64,000 nt of DNA from Luteococcus sp048595755. GTDB taxonomy: Bacteria; Actinomycetota; Actinomycetes; Propionibacteriales; Propionibacteriaceae. The translations under genes were made by a program, and so were the position numbers. Shown here piece after piece: positions 51,530-60,296 of this stretch (positions within the stretch are counted from its first letter, which is position 1; each line of letters starts with the position of its first letter). The stretch spans positions 3,100,001 to 3,164,000 of the forward strand of contig NZ_CP184360.1 of NCBI RefSeq assembly GCF_048595755.1. The letters run 5' to 3'. A model generated the notes under the pieces. That model had not been told where the DNA came from and did not search any database. It worked only from the letters and a program-made list of their open reading frames with translations.

Positions 51530-53460
51530 TCCTTCAGCGCATCCGGTCCCACTCCGGTGTGCTGGCCCTGGCCTCACGGCTGCTCGGTGCAAGCGTGCTT
51601 GCCCAGGTTGCCGTGCTGGCAGCCATCGCGCTGGTCTCGCGAGACCTGCAACCGCGCGACTTCGCGCTGTACGGAGCCGTCAGCGGTGCTGCCGGCATCG
51701 CCGCCAGCATCAACACGATGGCCGCCGAGACACGAACCCCGGTGGTGGACGACCAGACCAGCCAGGTGCTCAACCGCGCCGGGTTCACCACCCTGACCGC
51801 CATCAGCCTGCTGACCGTGATCGCCGGCCTGGTGGCCTGGCCCCTCTCCCGCCCCGTCGGCTGGGTACTGGTCCTGTCGGCGCTGTGCGCCTGGTGCACC
51901 GGGAGCCAACAGTTGCTCAACGGCATCGTGCTGAGACGACAGCTGCAAAAGGTGTTGGCCGACGGTCGGGTCTCGCAGGGCCTCTCCAATGCCGTCCTGC
52001 TCATCGTGCTGTGGCAACTGGGAGTGCCCGGCTTCCTGGTGCTGGTGCTGGCCTGGCTGCTCTCCCTGCTCATCGGGGTGGGTGTGGTGTACCACCGCGG
52101 GGCGAGGGGGCACCTGCCCCGCGCCATCGCCAGCCAAGAAGACCTGCGCGTGCTGCGCCACCAGGTGGGGGGCCAGCCGGTGGCGAACCTGTTGTCCTCC
52201 TCGGTCTCCAGCATGCCGCCGCTGCTGCTTCCCGCCGTGGGACAGCACCTGACGGCCGGCATCTGGGCCCTGGTGAGCCGCTTCCTCAACCCCGTGGTCA
52301 ACACGACCTTCGCCACGCTCCAGCCCCTCTACTACGGCGAGGCCGCCGAGCACGTCCGGCATGACCGGATGCCGCAGCTGCGCCAGTACCACCGCCGCTG
52401 GATGACCGCCATGGTGCTGGCCGGCATCCCCTTCGCCCTGGGCAGCGTGGTCATCACGATGTACCTGCTGCCATTGCTGGGCCCGCAGTGGAAGGTGGGA
52501 TGGCTGCCGGCGCTGACCGGTGCCATCTACTACACGGCCATGTTCAGCTGCCTGCCGCTGTCACAGACCCTGCAGATGCTCGGCCGGATCCGTCTTGCCC
52601 TGCGGTGGACGGTTGTACGGTGCATCGTGAGCCTGGCCCCGCTGGCCCTGATCGGCCTGCTGGGCGGGCAGCGTGCGCTGCTGGGCTGGGCGATCGGCGC
52701 GGCCGCCACCTTCTACTGGCAGTTCTGGCTGCACCGCACCAGTCTTCGCTCCGAGCCAGCGCCCCGCCGGCGATCGCTCGCAGCCCATCATGAATCACCG
52801 CTCACACAGGAAGAGTCACCAATGTCAGACCAACTCCCCAGCCCGGCCCGATCGCTGGCCGAGGCCTGGCTTCCTGCCATCCGACGCAGTCTGGGCTGGG
52901 TACTCGCACTCACCCTGGTGGGTGCCTTGGCCGGTGCCCTCGCGGCCAAGTCAATGCCCAAGTCCTACGAGGCCTCGACGCAGATGATCCTGCTGCCGGC
53001 CAGCGGCAAGGACTCGGGCGAGATCGCCAGCAGCACCACCGTGGCCAAGTCGCTCGCCTCCTCCTACGCGCATGCCATCACCTCCACCAGCGTGCTGACC
53101 AAGGTGCTGGCCACCACCGGGAGCTCGCAGAGCGTCGCCGACCTGCAGGAGAACATCTCCACCATCGTCCAGGACGACACCGTCGTGATCGACCTGACCG
53201 TGGAGGACGAGAGCGCCGAGGGCGCGGCCAAGCTGGCCAATGCCATCAGCACCGAGTTCATCAAGCAGTCCCCCACCCTGATGCCCAAGCAGACGCGCAA
53301 TGCGGCGGTGCTGGAGCTCAAGCCGCTGCGCGTGGCCACCCCGCCGGCCTCCCCCAGCTCACCCGGCATGCGCGCGCTGGTTCCGATCGGGGCCTTCCTG
53401 GGCCTGTCCGTGGGTCTGGCGGCAGCAGTGCTGCGGCCCCGCCCCAAGACCACTCCATGA
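51526..53460 (+). CDS. Wzx-like flippase in frame with a Wzz-like chain-length protein, no stop between
   Basis: One open frame of 644 codons covers two membrane proteins. Residues 1-430 are a polysaccharide flippase with about 12 hydrophobic segments (LASRLLGASVLAQVAVLAA, LSSSVSSMPPLLLPAVGQHL, LPLSQTLQMLGRIRLALRW). Residues 433-644 are a Wzz/CpsC-like chain-length regulator with an N-terminal TM (SLGWVLALTLVGALAGALAA), a KSYEASTQMILLP strand, and a C-terminal TM (ALVPIGAFLGLSVGLAAAVL). An in-frame ATG at 52822 has AGGAAGAG 7 nt upstream, so Wzz may be translated on its own as well as fused. Overlaps both neighbours by ATGA. Confidence 0.85.
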   Translation: MILQRIRSHSGVLALASRLLGASVLAQVAVLAAIALVSRDLQPRDFALYGAVSGAAGIAASINTMAAETRTPVVDDQTSQVLNRAGFTTLTAISLLTVIAGLVAWPLSRPVGWVLVLSALCAWCTGSQQLLNGIVLRRQLQKVLADGRVSQGLSNAVLLIVLWQLGVPGFLVLVLAWLLSLLIGVGVVYHRGARGHLPRAIASQEDLRVLRHQVGGQPVANLLSSSVSSMPPLLLPAVGQHLTAGIWALVSRFLNPVVNTTFATLQPLYYGEAAEHVRHDRMPQLRQYHRRWMTAMVLAGIPFALGSVVITMYLLPLLGPQWKVGWLPALTGAIYYTAMFSCLPLSQTLQMLGRIRLALRWTVVRCIVSLAPLALIGLLGGQRALLGWAIGAAATFYWQFWLHRTSLRSEPAPRRRSLAAHHESPLTQEESPMSDQLPSPARSLAEAWLPAIRRSLGWVLALTLVGALAGALAAKSMPKSYEASTQMILLPASGKDSGEIASSTTVAKSLASSYAHAITSTSVLTKVLATTGSSQSVADLQENISTIVQDDTVVIDLTVEDESAEGAAKLANAISTEFIKQSPTLMPKQTRNAAVLELKPLRVATPPASPSSPGMRALVPIGAFLGLSVGLAAAVLRPRPKTTP

Positions 53461-54671
53461 GCAGTGCCCCTGCCACCCCGCTGGCACATCTGCTGGCGCT
53501 GGGCCTGGGAGTCGCCCTGGTGCAAGCGCCGTGGTCGGGCTGTGCCGAGCTGGGGTGCCTGCTGATCCTCGGGGTGCTGTTCTGGCGGCGGCCGCGCTTC
53601 GAGGTGGGCAGTCCCCTGCTCTTGCTGCTGCTGGCTGCATGGCTGGGCCTGTCGATGCTGTGGTCGGTCGACGCCTTCGGCACCGTGAAGGCCGCCGTGC
53701 GCAGCTGCCTGTTGCTGGCCACCGGGGTGATGCTGGTGCGTTCGCACCGGTGGCGCGACGTGGTCGCGAGCCTGGCGATCGGCACCGGAGGGCTGTGTGC
53801 CCTGGCCATGGTGTGGGTGGCCCTCTACCCGTCGGAGGCGATCGACCACAACGGACTCAAGGGCATGACCCCGCACAACAACACCATGGGTTACATCGCC
53901 GCGGTGGCCCTGGTGAGCTCACTGCTCGCGTGGGGACTGCCGCGCCTGCTGCGGTGGCCGCTGGTGGCCCTGACGGCGATCACCCTGTTGCTGAGCGATT
54001 CGATGACCTCCTGGCTCGCGGCGGCCTCAGGGCTGCTGGTGGCCGCGGTCCTGCCTTGGCTGCGCCGTCGCAGTCAGGCCATGCAGCGCGCCCTGGGCGT
54101 GCTCACCGTGGGTTCACTGGTCTGCCTGGCCTACCTGTCCACCGCCGTGCCGGTGACCGCCCTGCTGGGGCGCGACGCCACCTTGACCGGTCGGACGAAC
54201 ATCTGGCCGGCCGTGCTGGAGGTGGCTCACCGGCGCTGGCTCTTCGGTTGGGGTCATGGTGCCCCTTGGCTGGAGGGCTCCTGGATCCGGGAATGGGCCC
54301 ACTACCGCTTCAATTTCCCCATGCAGACCGCCCACAACGCGATGCTCGAGAACTACCTGCAGCTGGGCCTGGTGGGCACGGTGCTGGTCAGCCTGCTGTG
54401 CCTGTTCGCGGCCCTGCGACTGCTGCACGCCTTCCGGGCGACGGGGCAGGCGGTGGCGCTGCTGGCGCTGTTGACCCTGCACCTGGTGCACGGCATGGCC
54501 GAGGCCACCCAGTCCGCCTTCCTCGCCTGGCTGGTGCTGGGCATCGTGTGGAGCGCCCGACCGCGGCTGGCCGGGCCCCCGACACCGATGAGGGCAGCCT
54601 CAGCGCCCCTCGGCCAGGCGCTCACGGAAGGCGTGCCAGGCAGGCCGGGCGCGCAGCTCTTCGTCCAGTAG
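53457..54671 (+). CDS. O-antigen ligase/Wzy-type polymerase
   Basis: A 404-residue protein with about ten hydrophobic segments and a large loop between the last ones. The loop and flanks carry the Wzy_C-type signature: LTGRTNIWPAVLEVAHRRWL, FGWGHGAPW and AHNAMLENYLQLGLVGTVLV. PHNNTMGYIAAVALV in the middle is also typical. It should polymerise or ligate lipid-linked repeat units outside the membrane. The start overlaps the Wzz stop by 4 nt. Its last 72 nt overlap, antisense, the end of the GH10 gene, which is unusual and leaves no room for a terminator. Confidence 0.85.
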   Translation: MSSAPATPLAHLLALGLGVALVQAPWSGCAELGCLLILGVLFWRRPRFEVGSPLLLLLLAAWLGLSMLWSVDAFGTVKAAVRSCLLLATGVMLVRSHRWRDVVASLAIGTGGLCALAMVWVALYPSEAIDHNGLKGMTPHNNTMGYIAAVALVSSLLAWGLPRLLRWPLVALTAITLLLSDSMTSWLAAASGLLVAAVLPWLRRRSQAMQRALGVLTVGSLVCLAYLSTAVPVTALLGRDATLTGRTNIWPAVLEVAHRRWLFGWGHGAPWLEGSWIREWAHYRFNFPMQTAHNAMLENYLQLGLVGTVLVSLLCLFAALRLLHAFRATGQAVALLALLTLHLVHGMAEATQSAFLAWLVLGIVWSARPRLAGPPTPMRAASAPLGQALTEGVPGRPGAQLFVQ

Positions 54672-55676
54672 GCAGGCCTCGCCCTCACCCTCGATCACTT
54701 CCTCCACCCAGCCCCAGCGGTCGCTGAAGGACCAGACGGTGAAGGCCACACATCGGCTCTGGTCCAGGCAGACGTCGAGCAGTTCCCGGTAGGCCTCGGC
54801 TTGCTTCTGGTAGGGCTTCTTGCCCTTGGCCGGTACCTTGATGCGCACGTCGGCCTCGGTGATCATGACGTCGAGGTCCAGTTCGGCCACCCGGGCCAGC
54901 TGGTCGGCAGCCCCGTCGGGGATTCCCGCACGAGCCTTCTCGTGGCCCTGGAAGCCGACCCCGTGGATCGGGACGCCGTCGCGCTTCAGCTGCGAGACCA
55001 GCTCGAACTGGGCGTCGGCCTTGGGCCCGTTGGCCAGGGTGCCGTAGTCGTTGAGGTAGAGCTTGGCCTTGGGATCGGCCTCATGGGCCCAGCGGAAGGC
55101 ATCGGCGACGATCCCCGTGCCACAGGCCTGCACGAAGGGGTTCTCCTTTCGAGGCTCGCCCTTCTCGTCGAAGATCTCGTTGGCCACGTCCCAGTGCCAG
55201 ATCTGCCCCCGGTAGCGGCCCACCACGGTGGTGATGTGCTCCCGCAGTATCGTGGAGGCCTGGTCGCAGGAATCGGCATCCTGCTTCACCCAGTCGGGAA
55301 GCGAGCCGTGCCACAGCAGGGCGTGTCCCCTGACCTGTTGGTTGTTCTGCTTGGCCACCTTCATCACGGTGTCTGGTCCGCTCCAGTCGAAGCGACCGGG
55401 CGAGCCCTGCACCAGCCCCCACTTGAAGGCGCGGTCCGGCGTCACGGAGCCGAAGTTCTGGGCCAGGATCTCGCGATAACGTTCGTCCGCCAGGGCCTTC
55501 GGATCGTCGCTGAGCGCCGTGCCCACCACGAAGCCCTCGGGCACCTCCAACGGTGTCACCTCGTCGGTGGTCTCCTCCTCGGGCTGGCCGCAGGCACCGG
55601 CAGTGATGGCCATGGCGAGGGCCAGGACAACGGTCAGTGAGCGCGAGGGACGCCTGGAGCGAGCAGAGCTGAACAT
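54600..55676 (-). CDS. GH10-family endo-xylanase-like lipoprotein
   Basis: A 358-residue exported glycosidase. A signal sequence with a weak lipobox (MAITAGAC, Cys29) suggests membrane anchoring. The GH10 barrel has HALLWHGSLPDWV, acid/base Glu167 in WHWDVANEIFDE, NDYGTLANGPKADAQFELV, IHGVGFQGH and nucleophile Glu274 in DVMITEADVRI. Near the end WSFSDRWGWV fits the family. GH10 enzymes usually cut beta-1,4-xylan. Here it is embedded antisense in a capsule-type cluster, so it may trim the cell's own polymer (inference). It overlaps the Wzy/ligase 3' end. Confidence 0.88.
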   Translation of the reverse strand: MFSSARSRRPSRSLTVVLALAMAITAGACGQPEEETTDEVTPLEVPEGFVVGTALSDDPKALADERYREILAQNFGSVTPDRAFKWGLVQGSPGRFDWSGPDTVMKVAKQNNQQVRGHALLWHGSLPDWVKQDADSCDQASTILREHITTVVGRYRGQIWHWDVANEIFDEKGEPRKENPFVQACGTGIVADAFRWAHEADPKAKLYLNDYGTLANGPKADAQFELVSQLKRDGVPIHGVGFQGHEKARAGIPDGAADQLARVAELDLDVMITEADVRIKVPAKGKKPYQKQAEAYRELLDVCLDQSRCVAFTVWSFSDRWGWVEEVIEGEGEACLLDEELRARPAWHAFRERLAEGR

Positions 55677-55757
55677 GCAGGCGATCCTATGTGCCGGACA
55701 GGCCCCGCGTCGGGGCCTCCCCAGCTGGCTCTCAACTCCATCGGAGAGGCTGCCGTG

Positions 55758-56672
55758 GTGACACTACCCACCCAGGTTCCCCTCCCACTCCGCGACCGCC
55801 TGCGACCCGTGCACCGACGGATCGCCGCCGCCTTCCCACTGCGTTGGCGACGCCACTACCTGCACATGATGGCGCTCGGGCGCCCGGGCAACTTCGCCCA
55901 GCCACGCACCTTCAACGAGAAGATCAACTGGCGGATCCTCAACGACCGCCGCCCCGAGCTGGTGCGCACCTGCGACAAGCTCCAGATGAAGCAGATGGCC
56001 CGCGAGCTGGTGCCCGATGCCTCCCAACTGCGCATCCCCCAGACCCTGTGGGTCGGCACCGACCCCGACCAGATCCCCGAGCACCTGCTCTCCCGTCCGG
56101 CGATTCTCAAGCCCAATGACGGCAGCGGACAGGTGGTCTTCCTACCTGCCTCACGCGAGCAGGTGCGGCAGCAGACCGCGACGTGGTTGACGGGCGAGCA
56201 GAGTGAGCGGCTGGGTGAGTGGGGCTATGGCCAGGCCGAGCGCGTCATGCTGTTGGAGGAGCTCATCCCCTTCGACGACGACCTGCCCGACTACAAGTTC
56301 CACGTCTTCGACGGCAAGGCCCAGCTGCTCGGCATCCACACCGGCCGCTTCGGGACCCACTGCTGTTCCTGGTACGACCGGCAGTGGCAGCGGCTGGACC
56401 TGCGCACCAACCACATGCCCTCCGCCGGAGAGATCCCGGCCCCCGAGCAGGCGGAACTGATGTTCGAGCTGGCCGAGCGGCTGGGCCAGGGGTGGGACTT
56501 CATGCGCGTGGACCTCTACCTCTCCGAGGGGCAGGTGTGGTTCGGGGAGTTCTCGCCCTACCCGAACGGGGGGCTGACCCGTTTCCTGCCCGGCAGCTGC
56601 GATGCCGCACTGGGCGAGCACTGGAGTCTTCCCTCGGCCGAACCCCACGACACACCTCGAACAGATGTTTGA
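55758..56672 (+). CDS. TupA-like ATP-grasp ligase (stand-alone paralogue)
   Basis: A 304-residue ATP-grasp protein of the TupA-like family, closely similar to the C-terminal domain of the protein at 47652-49574. Shared blocks include NEKINWRILNDRRPELVR, RELVPDASQLRIPQTLWVGT, LKPNDGSGQVVFLPA and MRVDLYLSEGQVWFGEF. ATP-grasp enzymes join a carboxylate to an amine, so it may attach amino acids or peptides to an acidic sugar polymer. GTG 55758 has GGAGAGG upstream; GTG 55755 is the alternative. Its stop codon lies within the SOS box of lexA. The divergent neighbour is the GH10 gene. Confidence 0.85.
   Translation: MTLPTQVPLPLRDRLRPVHRRIAAAFPLRWRRHYLHMMALGRPGNFAQPRTFNEKINWRILNDRRPELVRTCDKLQMKQMARELVPDASQLRIPQTLWVGTDPDQIPEHLLSRPAILKPNDGSGQVVFLPASREQVRQQTATWLTGEQSERLGEWGYGQAERVMLLEELIPFDDDLPDYKFHVFDGKAQLLGIHTGRFGTHCCSWYDRQWQRLDLRTNHMPSAGEIPAPEQAELMFELAERLGQGWDFMRVDLYLSEGQVWFGEFSPYPNGGLTRFLPGSCDAALGEHWSLPSAEPHDTPRTDV
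56657..56672. promoter_or_regulatory. LexA-binding site upstream of lexA
   Basis: TCGAACAGATGTTTGA matches the SOS consensus with one change in the right half. It ends at the stop of the preceding ligase gene, 31 nt before the lexA ATG, and indicates autoregulation. Confidence 0.85.
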
Positions 56673-56703
56673 TTCATTCCTTCGGGAGCACTAGACTTCC
56701 CGC

Positions 56704-57507
56704 ATGGCCACAGGGGAGCAGAAGAAGTCCACCACCGCACGTCGCTCCGTCGGACGCCCCAGCGACGAACAGGTTCGGCGGGAGCTGGCGGGCAGGGGCC
56801 GGATGAAGGCCTTGCCCGACGGCCCTGCTGATCAGGACGGCCTGACTCCCCGCCAGCGTCGAGTGCTCGAGATCATCCGCGACACCACCGCTCAGCGCGG
56901 CTATCCGCCCAGCATTCGCGAGATCGGCGAGGCGGCTGGCTTGGCAAGCTCCTCCAGCGTGGCCCATCAGCTCAAGCAGCTCGAGATCAAGGGCTTCATC
57001 CACCGCACCCCCGGCCAGCCGCGCGCCATGGAGGTGCACCTGCCAGAGTCGATGCAGCCCAGTCCGCCCAGGCTTGCAGGGCAGGAGGCAGCCGAGGACA
57101 TCGACCTGACAGACATTGGTGACGCCTTCCCCAGTGCCGTGAACGTTCCGATGGTCGGCAGGATCGCGGCAGGTGGCCCCATCCTCGCGGAGGAACGCGT
57201 CGAGGACGTCTTCGCCTTGCCCAAGCAGTTGGTGGGCGAGGGCACCATCTTCATGCTGGAGGTGCGCGGCGATTCGATGATCGATGCCGCCATCTGCGAC
57301 GGCGACTGGGTCGTGGTGCGCCAGCAGGACGATGCCAACAATGGTGAGATCGTCGCCGCGCTGCTGGACGACGAGGCCACCGTCAAGACCTTGAAGAAGA
57401 CCCCGGGGCAGGTGTGGCTGATGCCGCACAACGAGGCCTATTCCCCCATCGACGGCAACCACGCCAAGATCCTCGGCAAGGTGGTCGCCGTGCTGCGCAA
57501 GGTATGA
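56704..57507 (+). CDS. lexA: SOS repressor LexA
   Basis: A 267-residue LexA that represses DNA-damage genes and cleaves itself when RecA is activated. The N-terminal winged HTH is LTPRQRRVLEIIRDTTAQRG with YPPSIREIGEAAGLASSSSV. The cleavage site is Ala156-Gly157 (VGRIAAGGPI), the nucleophile Ser191 (VRGDSMID) and the general base Lys228 (EATVKTLKK). An N-terminal extension of about 45 residues, rich in Arg/Gly, precedes the HTH, as in several actinobacterial LexA proteins. An SOS box lies directly upstream. Confidence 0.96.
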   Translation: MATGEQKKSTTARRSVGRPSDEQVRRELAGRGRMKALPDGPADQDGLTPRQRRVLEIIRDTTAQRGYPPSIREIGEAAGLASSSSVAHQLKQLEIKGFIHRTPGQPRAMEVHLPESMQPSPPRLAGQEAAEDIDLTDIGDAFPSAVNVPMVGRIAAGGPILAEERVEDVFALPKQLVGEGTIFMLEVRGDSMIDAAICDGDWVVVRQQDDANNGEIVAALLDDEATVKTLKKTPGQVWLMPHNEAYSPIDGNHAKILGKVVAVLRKV

Positions 57508-57528
57508 CGGCCAGCCCTGTCCGCTGCG

Positions 57529-58245
57529 TCAACGGGGCGGGATGATGGCGATCTTCTGCCACACCTTGCGCGCCATGTCAGAGGTCAGGCCCTCGATGCC
57601 CTCCACGGCGTCGAGCACGTCGCCATCGGTGGTGTCCTCGGCGAACAAGGCCGCAGTCTTGCCCACCAGGGACAGCATCTCGGAACACTGTTCCAGATAG
57701 GCCCCCAGCTCAGGTGGAGCCATTTCGTCACGTCCGGGGATCTTGGTGAGCTGGTGCATGTCGATCACGTGGGCCAGCGATCGCAACCGGTGCAGCACTC
57801 GCAGGATGCGAGCCCTTTCCATCCGTTCGGGAACCGCCAGCAGGAAGAGCACCGCCAGACCACCGAAGACCAAGTTGTTGATGATGGTCTCCAGCAGCGG
57901 TAGGAAGTCCACGGCCTGGAACTGCCCACCCCGCACCAGGTCCAACATCGCCAGACCGACGGTCCCGGACAGGAAGGCGACCACCAGCAGCACCGCCAGG
58001 CGGGACAGCAGACGAGCCGCTCGAATGCGGCGTTGACTCAACCCGTCCCGGGTGGCCACCTCGTCCACCAGCGCCACCAGTTCGCCGCAGACCTCCCACA
58101 GGGTGCGATTGGGAAAACGCTCCCGAACCCGCCCCTGGAGTTCGGCCGTCGCCCTGCGGACCCGGGCATGCTCCAAGCGTTGGAAGTGGCTGCCCGCGGG
58201 CGGGCCATCGTCGTGTCCGTCGGGTCGTGGCGTGGTCTGGGCCAT
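57529..58245 (-). CDS. Two-TM membrane protein of unknown function coupled to dinG
   Basis: A 238-residue protein with two hydrophobic helices (LLVVAFLSGTVGLAMLDLV near residue 95, NLVFGGLAVLFLLAVP near 135) flanked by basic helices, and a helical C-terminal half (AYLEQCSEMLSLVGKTAAL). I do not recognise a family. AGGAGG lies 7 nt before ATG 58245; a GTG at 58248 would give a 4-nt overlap with the dinG stop. It is translated with dinG and may share a regulatory signal, but no function can be proposed. It converges on lexA. Confidence 0.7.
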   Translation of the reverse strand: MAQTTPRPDGHDDGPPAGSHFQRLEHARVRRATAELQGRVRERFPNRTLWEVCGELVALVDEVATRDGLSQRRIRAARLLSRLAVLLVVAFLSGTVGLAMLDLVRGGQFQAVDFLPLLETIINNLVFGGLAVLFLLAVPERMERARILRVLHRLRSLAHVIDMHQLTKIPGRDEMAPPELGAYLEQCSEMLSLVGKTAALFAEDTTDGDVLDAVEGIEGLTSDMARKVWQKIAIIPPR

Positions 58246-60287
58246 CACTTTGCCTCCTGCAGCCGTCGCAGCGCCTGCACGGCCACCTCGCGGTCCTTGG
58301 TCATCCAGAAGTCCGGCATCGAGGCACGCAGGAAGCCACCGTAGCGTGCCTTGACCAGGCGCGGGTCCAGCACCGCCACCACGCCCCTGTCCGTGACACG
58401 ACGGATCAGGCGTCCGGAGCCCTGGGCCATCAGCAGGCCCGCGTGGGTGGCGGCCACCGCCATGAAGCCATTGCCCCCGGCCTCCGCTACGGCCTGCTGG
58501 CGAGCCTGCATCAGCGGATCATCCGGCCGAGGGAAGGGGATCTTGTCGATGATCACCAGCTCGCAGGTCTCCCCCGGCACGTCGATGCCCTGCCACAGGC
58601 TCACCGTGCCGAACAGGCAGACCTCGGGCTCGGCGATGAAACGCCTGGTCAGGTCGGACAGTTGCGCGTCGCCCTGGCACAGGATGGTCATCTTCGGTAG
58701 CTGCTTGCGCACATGGGCCGCCGCCACCTCCGCGGCCTTCTGCGAGGCGAAGAGCCCCAAGGTACGGCCACCCGCCGCCCAGACCAGTTCCGCGATCTCG
58801 GCCAGCGCCTCCTGGGTGATCCCCTCGCGTCGAGGATTGGGCAGACTGGTGGCGCAGTACAGGATCCCCTGCCGGGAGTACGTGAAGGGCGTGCCGACGT
58901 CCAACGCCCGCCAGGCCAACGGATTGTCCGGGTCGTGGCCTTCACCCTCCAACCGATCCGCCTTGCGCAGACCGATCTGGCCTGCCACCTGGTTGAAGTC
59001 ACCGCCGATCTTGAGCGTCGCCGAGGTCATGATGGTGGTGCTCTCACCCAGCACCCGCTCGCGCATCAGGCCGGCCACGCTCAGCGGCGCCACCTGCGCC
59101 TGACGTCCGAAGCGGTCGCTCTCGCTGACCCACACCACGTCATTGCTGGACAGCTCCGCCATCCGTTCCGCGATGTCGAAGACCTCCTTGGCAGCAGACT
59201 GTGCCTGCTGCTGCTCCGGATCCACGTCCTTGCGCGACTTGTCCCCGGACTTGCCACCCAGCCCGCTCACCACACGGCGCGAGACGTCACGGATCGTCTC
59301 GAAGGCGGTCGTGGCGCTGCCCGGCTGGGTGATGCGGCCGGGTTCCACGTCGTCCAGCGCCACCCGCAGCATGTCGGCGCTCTCCAGGAATTCCAGGCCC
59401 AGCTCGTCGCTCAACCACGGCAGGGTGCGCTTGGCGACGCGCTCCACCAGCTGCGGGCCGAGCTCCGCGCTGGCCGCGCCGGTCACCCGACCCACCAGTT
59501 CATGGGCCTCGTCGATGATCACGATCTCGTGTTCGGGCAGCGCCGTGCCGCCGTGCATGGCATCGATGGCGAGCAGCGCGTGGTTGGTGACCACCAGCTG
59601 CGCGGCACGCGCCTTCTCACGGGAGGCCTCGACGAAGCACTCCTGCCCGTGGGGGCAGCGCTGCGCCCCCAGGCATTCCCGCACCGGCATGGAGACCAGA
59701 CCCCAGGCTCGCGGACTGTGGCTGGGGGCATCGTCACGGTCGGCGAGCCCGCCACTGGCCAGTTCCTCCTCGGCCCATTCGCGCAACATCACCACCTCGG
59801 CGCCCAGCACCGATTCGGCATCGGCGCTGCCCTGCTTGAGGTCGGTGGTCAGGTCGGCGCCGCCCAGCAGGGTGTCCTGGTCATTGACGACCCCGTCGCG
59901 GGTCTTGAGCAGACAGGCGTAATTGGTGCGGCCCTTCAGGATGGCGTGCCCGGGTTCACGGCCGGTGACCTCACGGACGGCCTTGAGCGCATTGGGGATG
60001 TCGGTATTGGCCAGCTGGGCCTGCAGCGCCAGGGTGGCGGTGGCCACCACGATGCGCTGCTTGGTGCCCTGGACGTGCAGCAGGGCGGGAGCCAGGTAGC
60101 CCAGCGACTTGCCGGTGCCGGTGCCGGCCTGCACCAGCAGGTGTTCCCCGGTGTCGATGGCCTGTTCGATGGCGGCCGCCATCTGTTGCTGGCCTTCGCG
60201 CGGCGTGCCACCGATCGCTGCGACCGCCGCCTGCAGGACGTCCTCGGAGGTCACGTCGGAGGCGGGTCTCTGCTGGGCTTCGGGCAT
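58245..60287 (-). CDS. dinG: DinG-like ATP-dependent DNA helicase
   Basis: A 680-residue XPD/DinG-type helicase. Walker A is QAGTGTGKSLGYLAPALL near residue 56. The four Fe-S cysteines are probably in NYACLLKTRDG, RECLGAQRCPHGQECF. The DEAH box is IIDEAHELVGRV. C-terminal motifs are IMTSATLKIGGDF, LCQGDAQLSDL, FGTVSLWQGIDVPG and MAQGSGRLIRRVTDRGVVAV. No SOS box is visible in the 9-nt gap to hflX, so it is likely co-transcribed with hflX rather than under its own SOS promoter. Confidence 0.93.
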   Translation of the reverse strand: MPEAQQRPASDVTSEDVLQAAVAAIGGTPREGQQQMAAAIEQAIDTGEHLLVQAGTGTGKSLGYLAPALLHVQGTKQRIVVATATLALQAQLANTDIPNALKAVREVTGREPGHAILKGRTNYACLLKTRDGVVNDQDTLLGGADLTTDLKQGSADAESVLGAEVVMLREWAEEELASGGLADRDDAPSHSPRAWGLVSMPVRECLGAQRCPHGQECFVEASREKARAAQLVVTNHALLAIDAMHGGTALPEHEIVIIDEAHELVGRVTGAASAELGPQLVERVAKRTLPWLSDELGLEFLESADMLRVALDDVEPGRITQPGSATTAFETIRDVSRRVVSGLGGKSGDKSRKDVDPEQQQAQSAAKEVFDIAERMAELSSNDVVWVSESDRFGRQAQVAPLSVAGLMRERVLGESTTIMTSATLKIGGDFNQVAGQIGLRKADRLEGEGHDPDNPLAWRALDVGTPFTYSRQGILYCATSLPNPRREGITQEALAEIAELVWAAGGRTLGLFASQKAAEVAAAHVRKQLPKMTILCQGDAQLSDLTRRFIAEPEVCLFGTVSLWQGIDVPGETCELVIIDKIPFPRPDDPLMQARQQAVAEAGGNGFMAVAATHAGLLMAQGSGRLIRRVTDRGVVAVLDPRLVKARYGGFLRASMPDFWMTKDREVAVQALRRLQEAK

Positions 60288-60296
60288 CCCTCAAGC

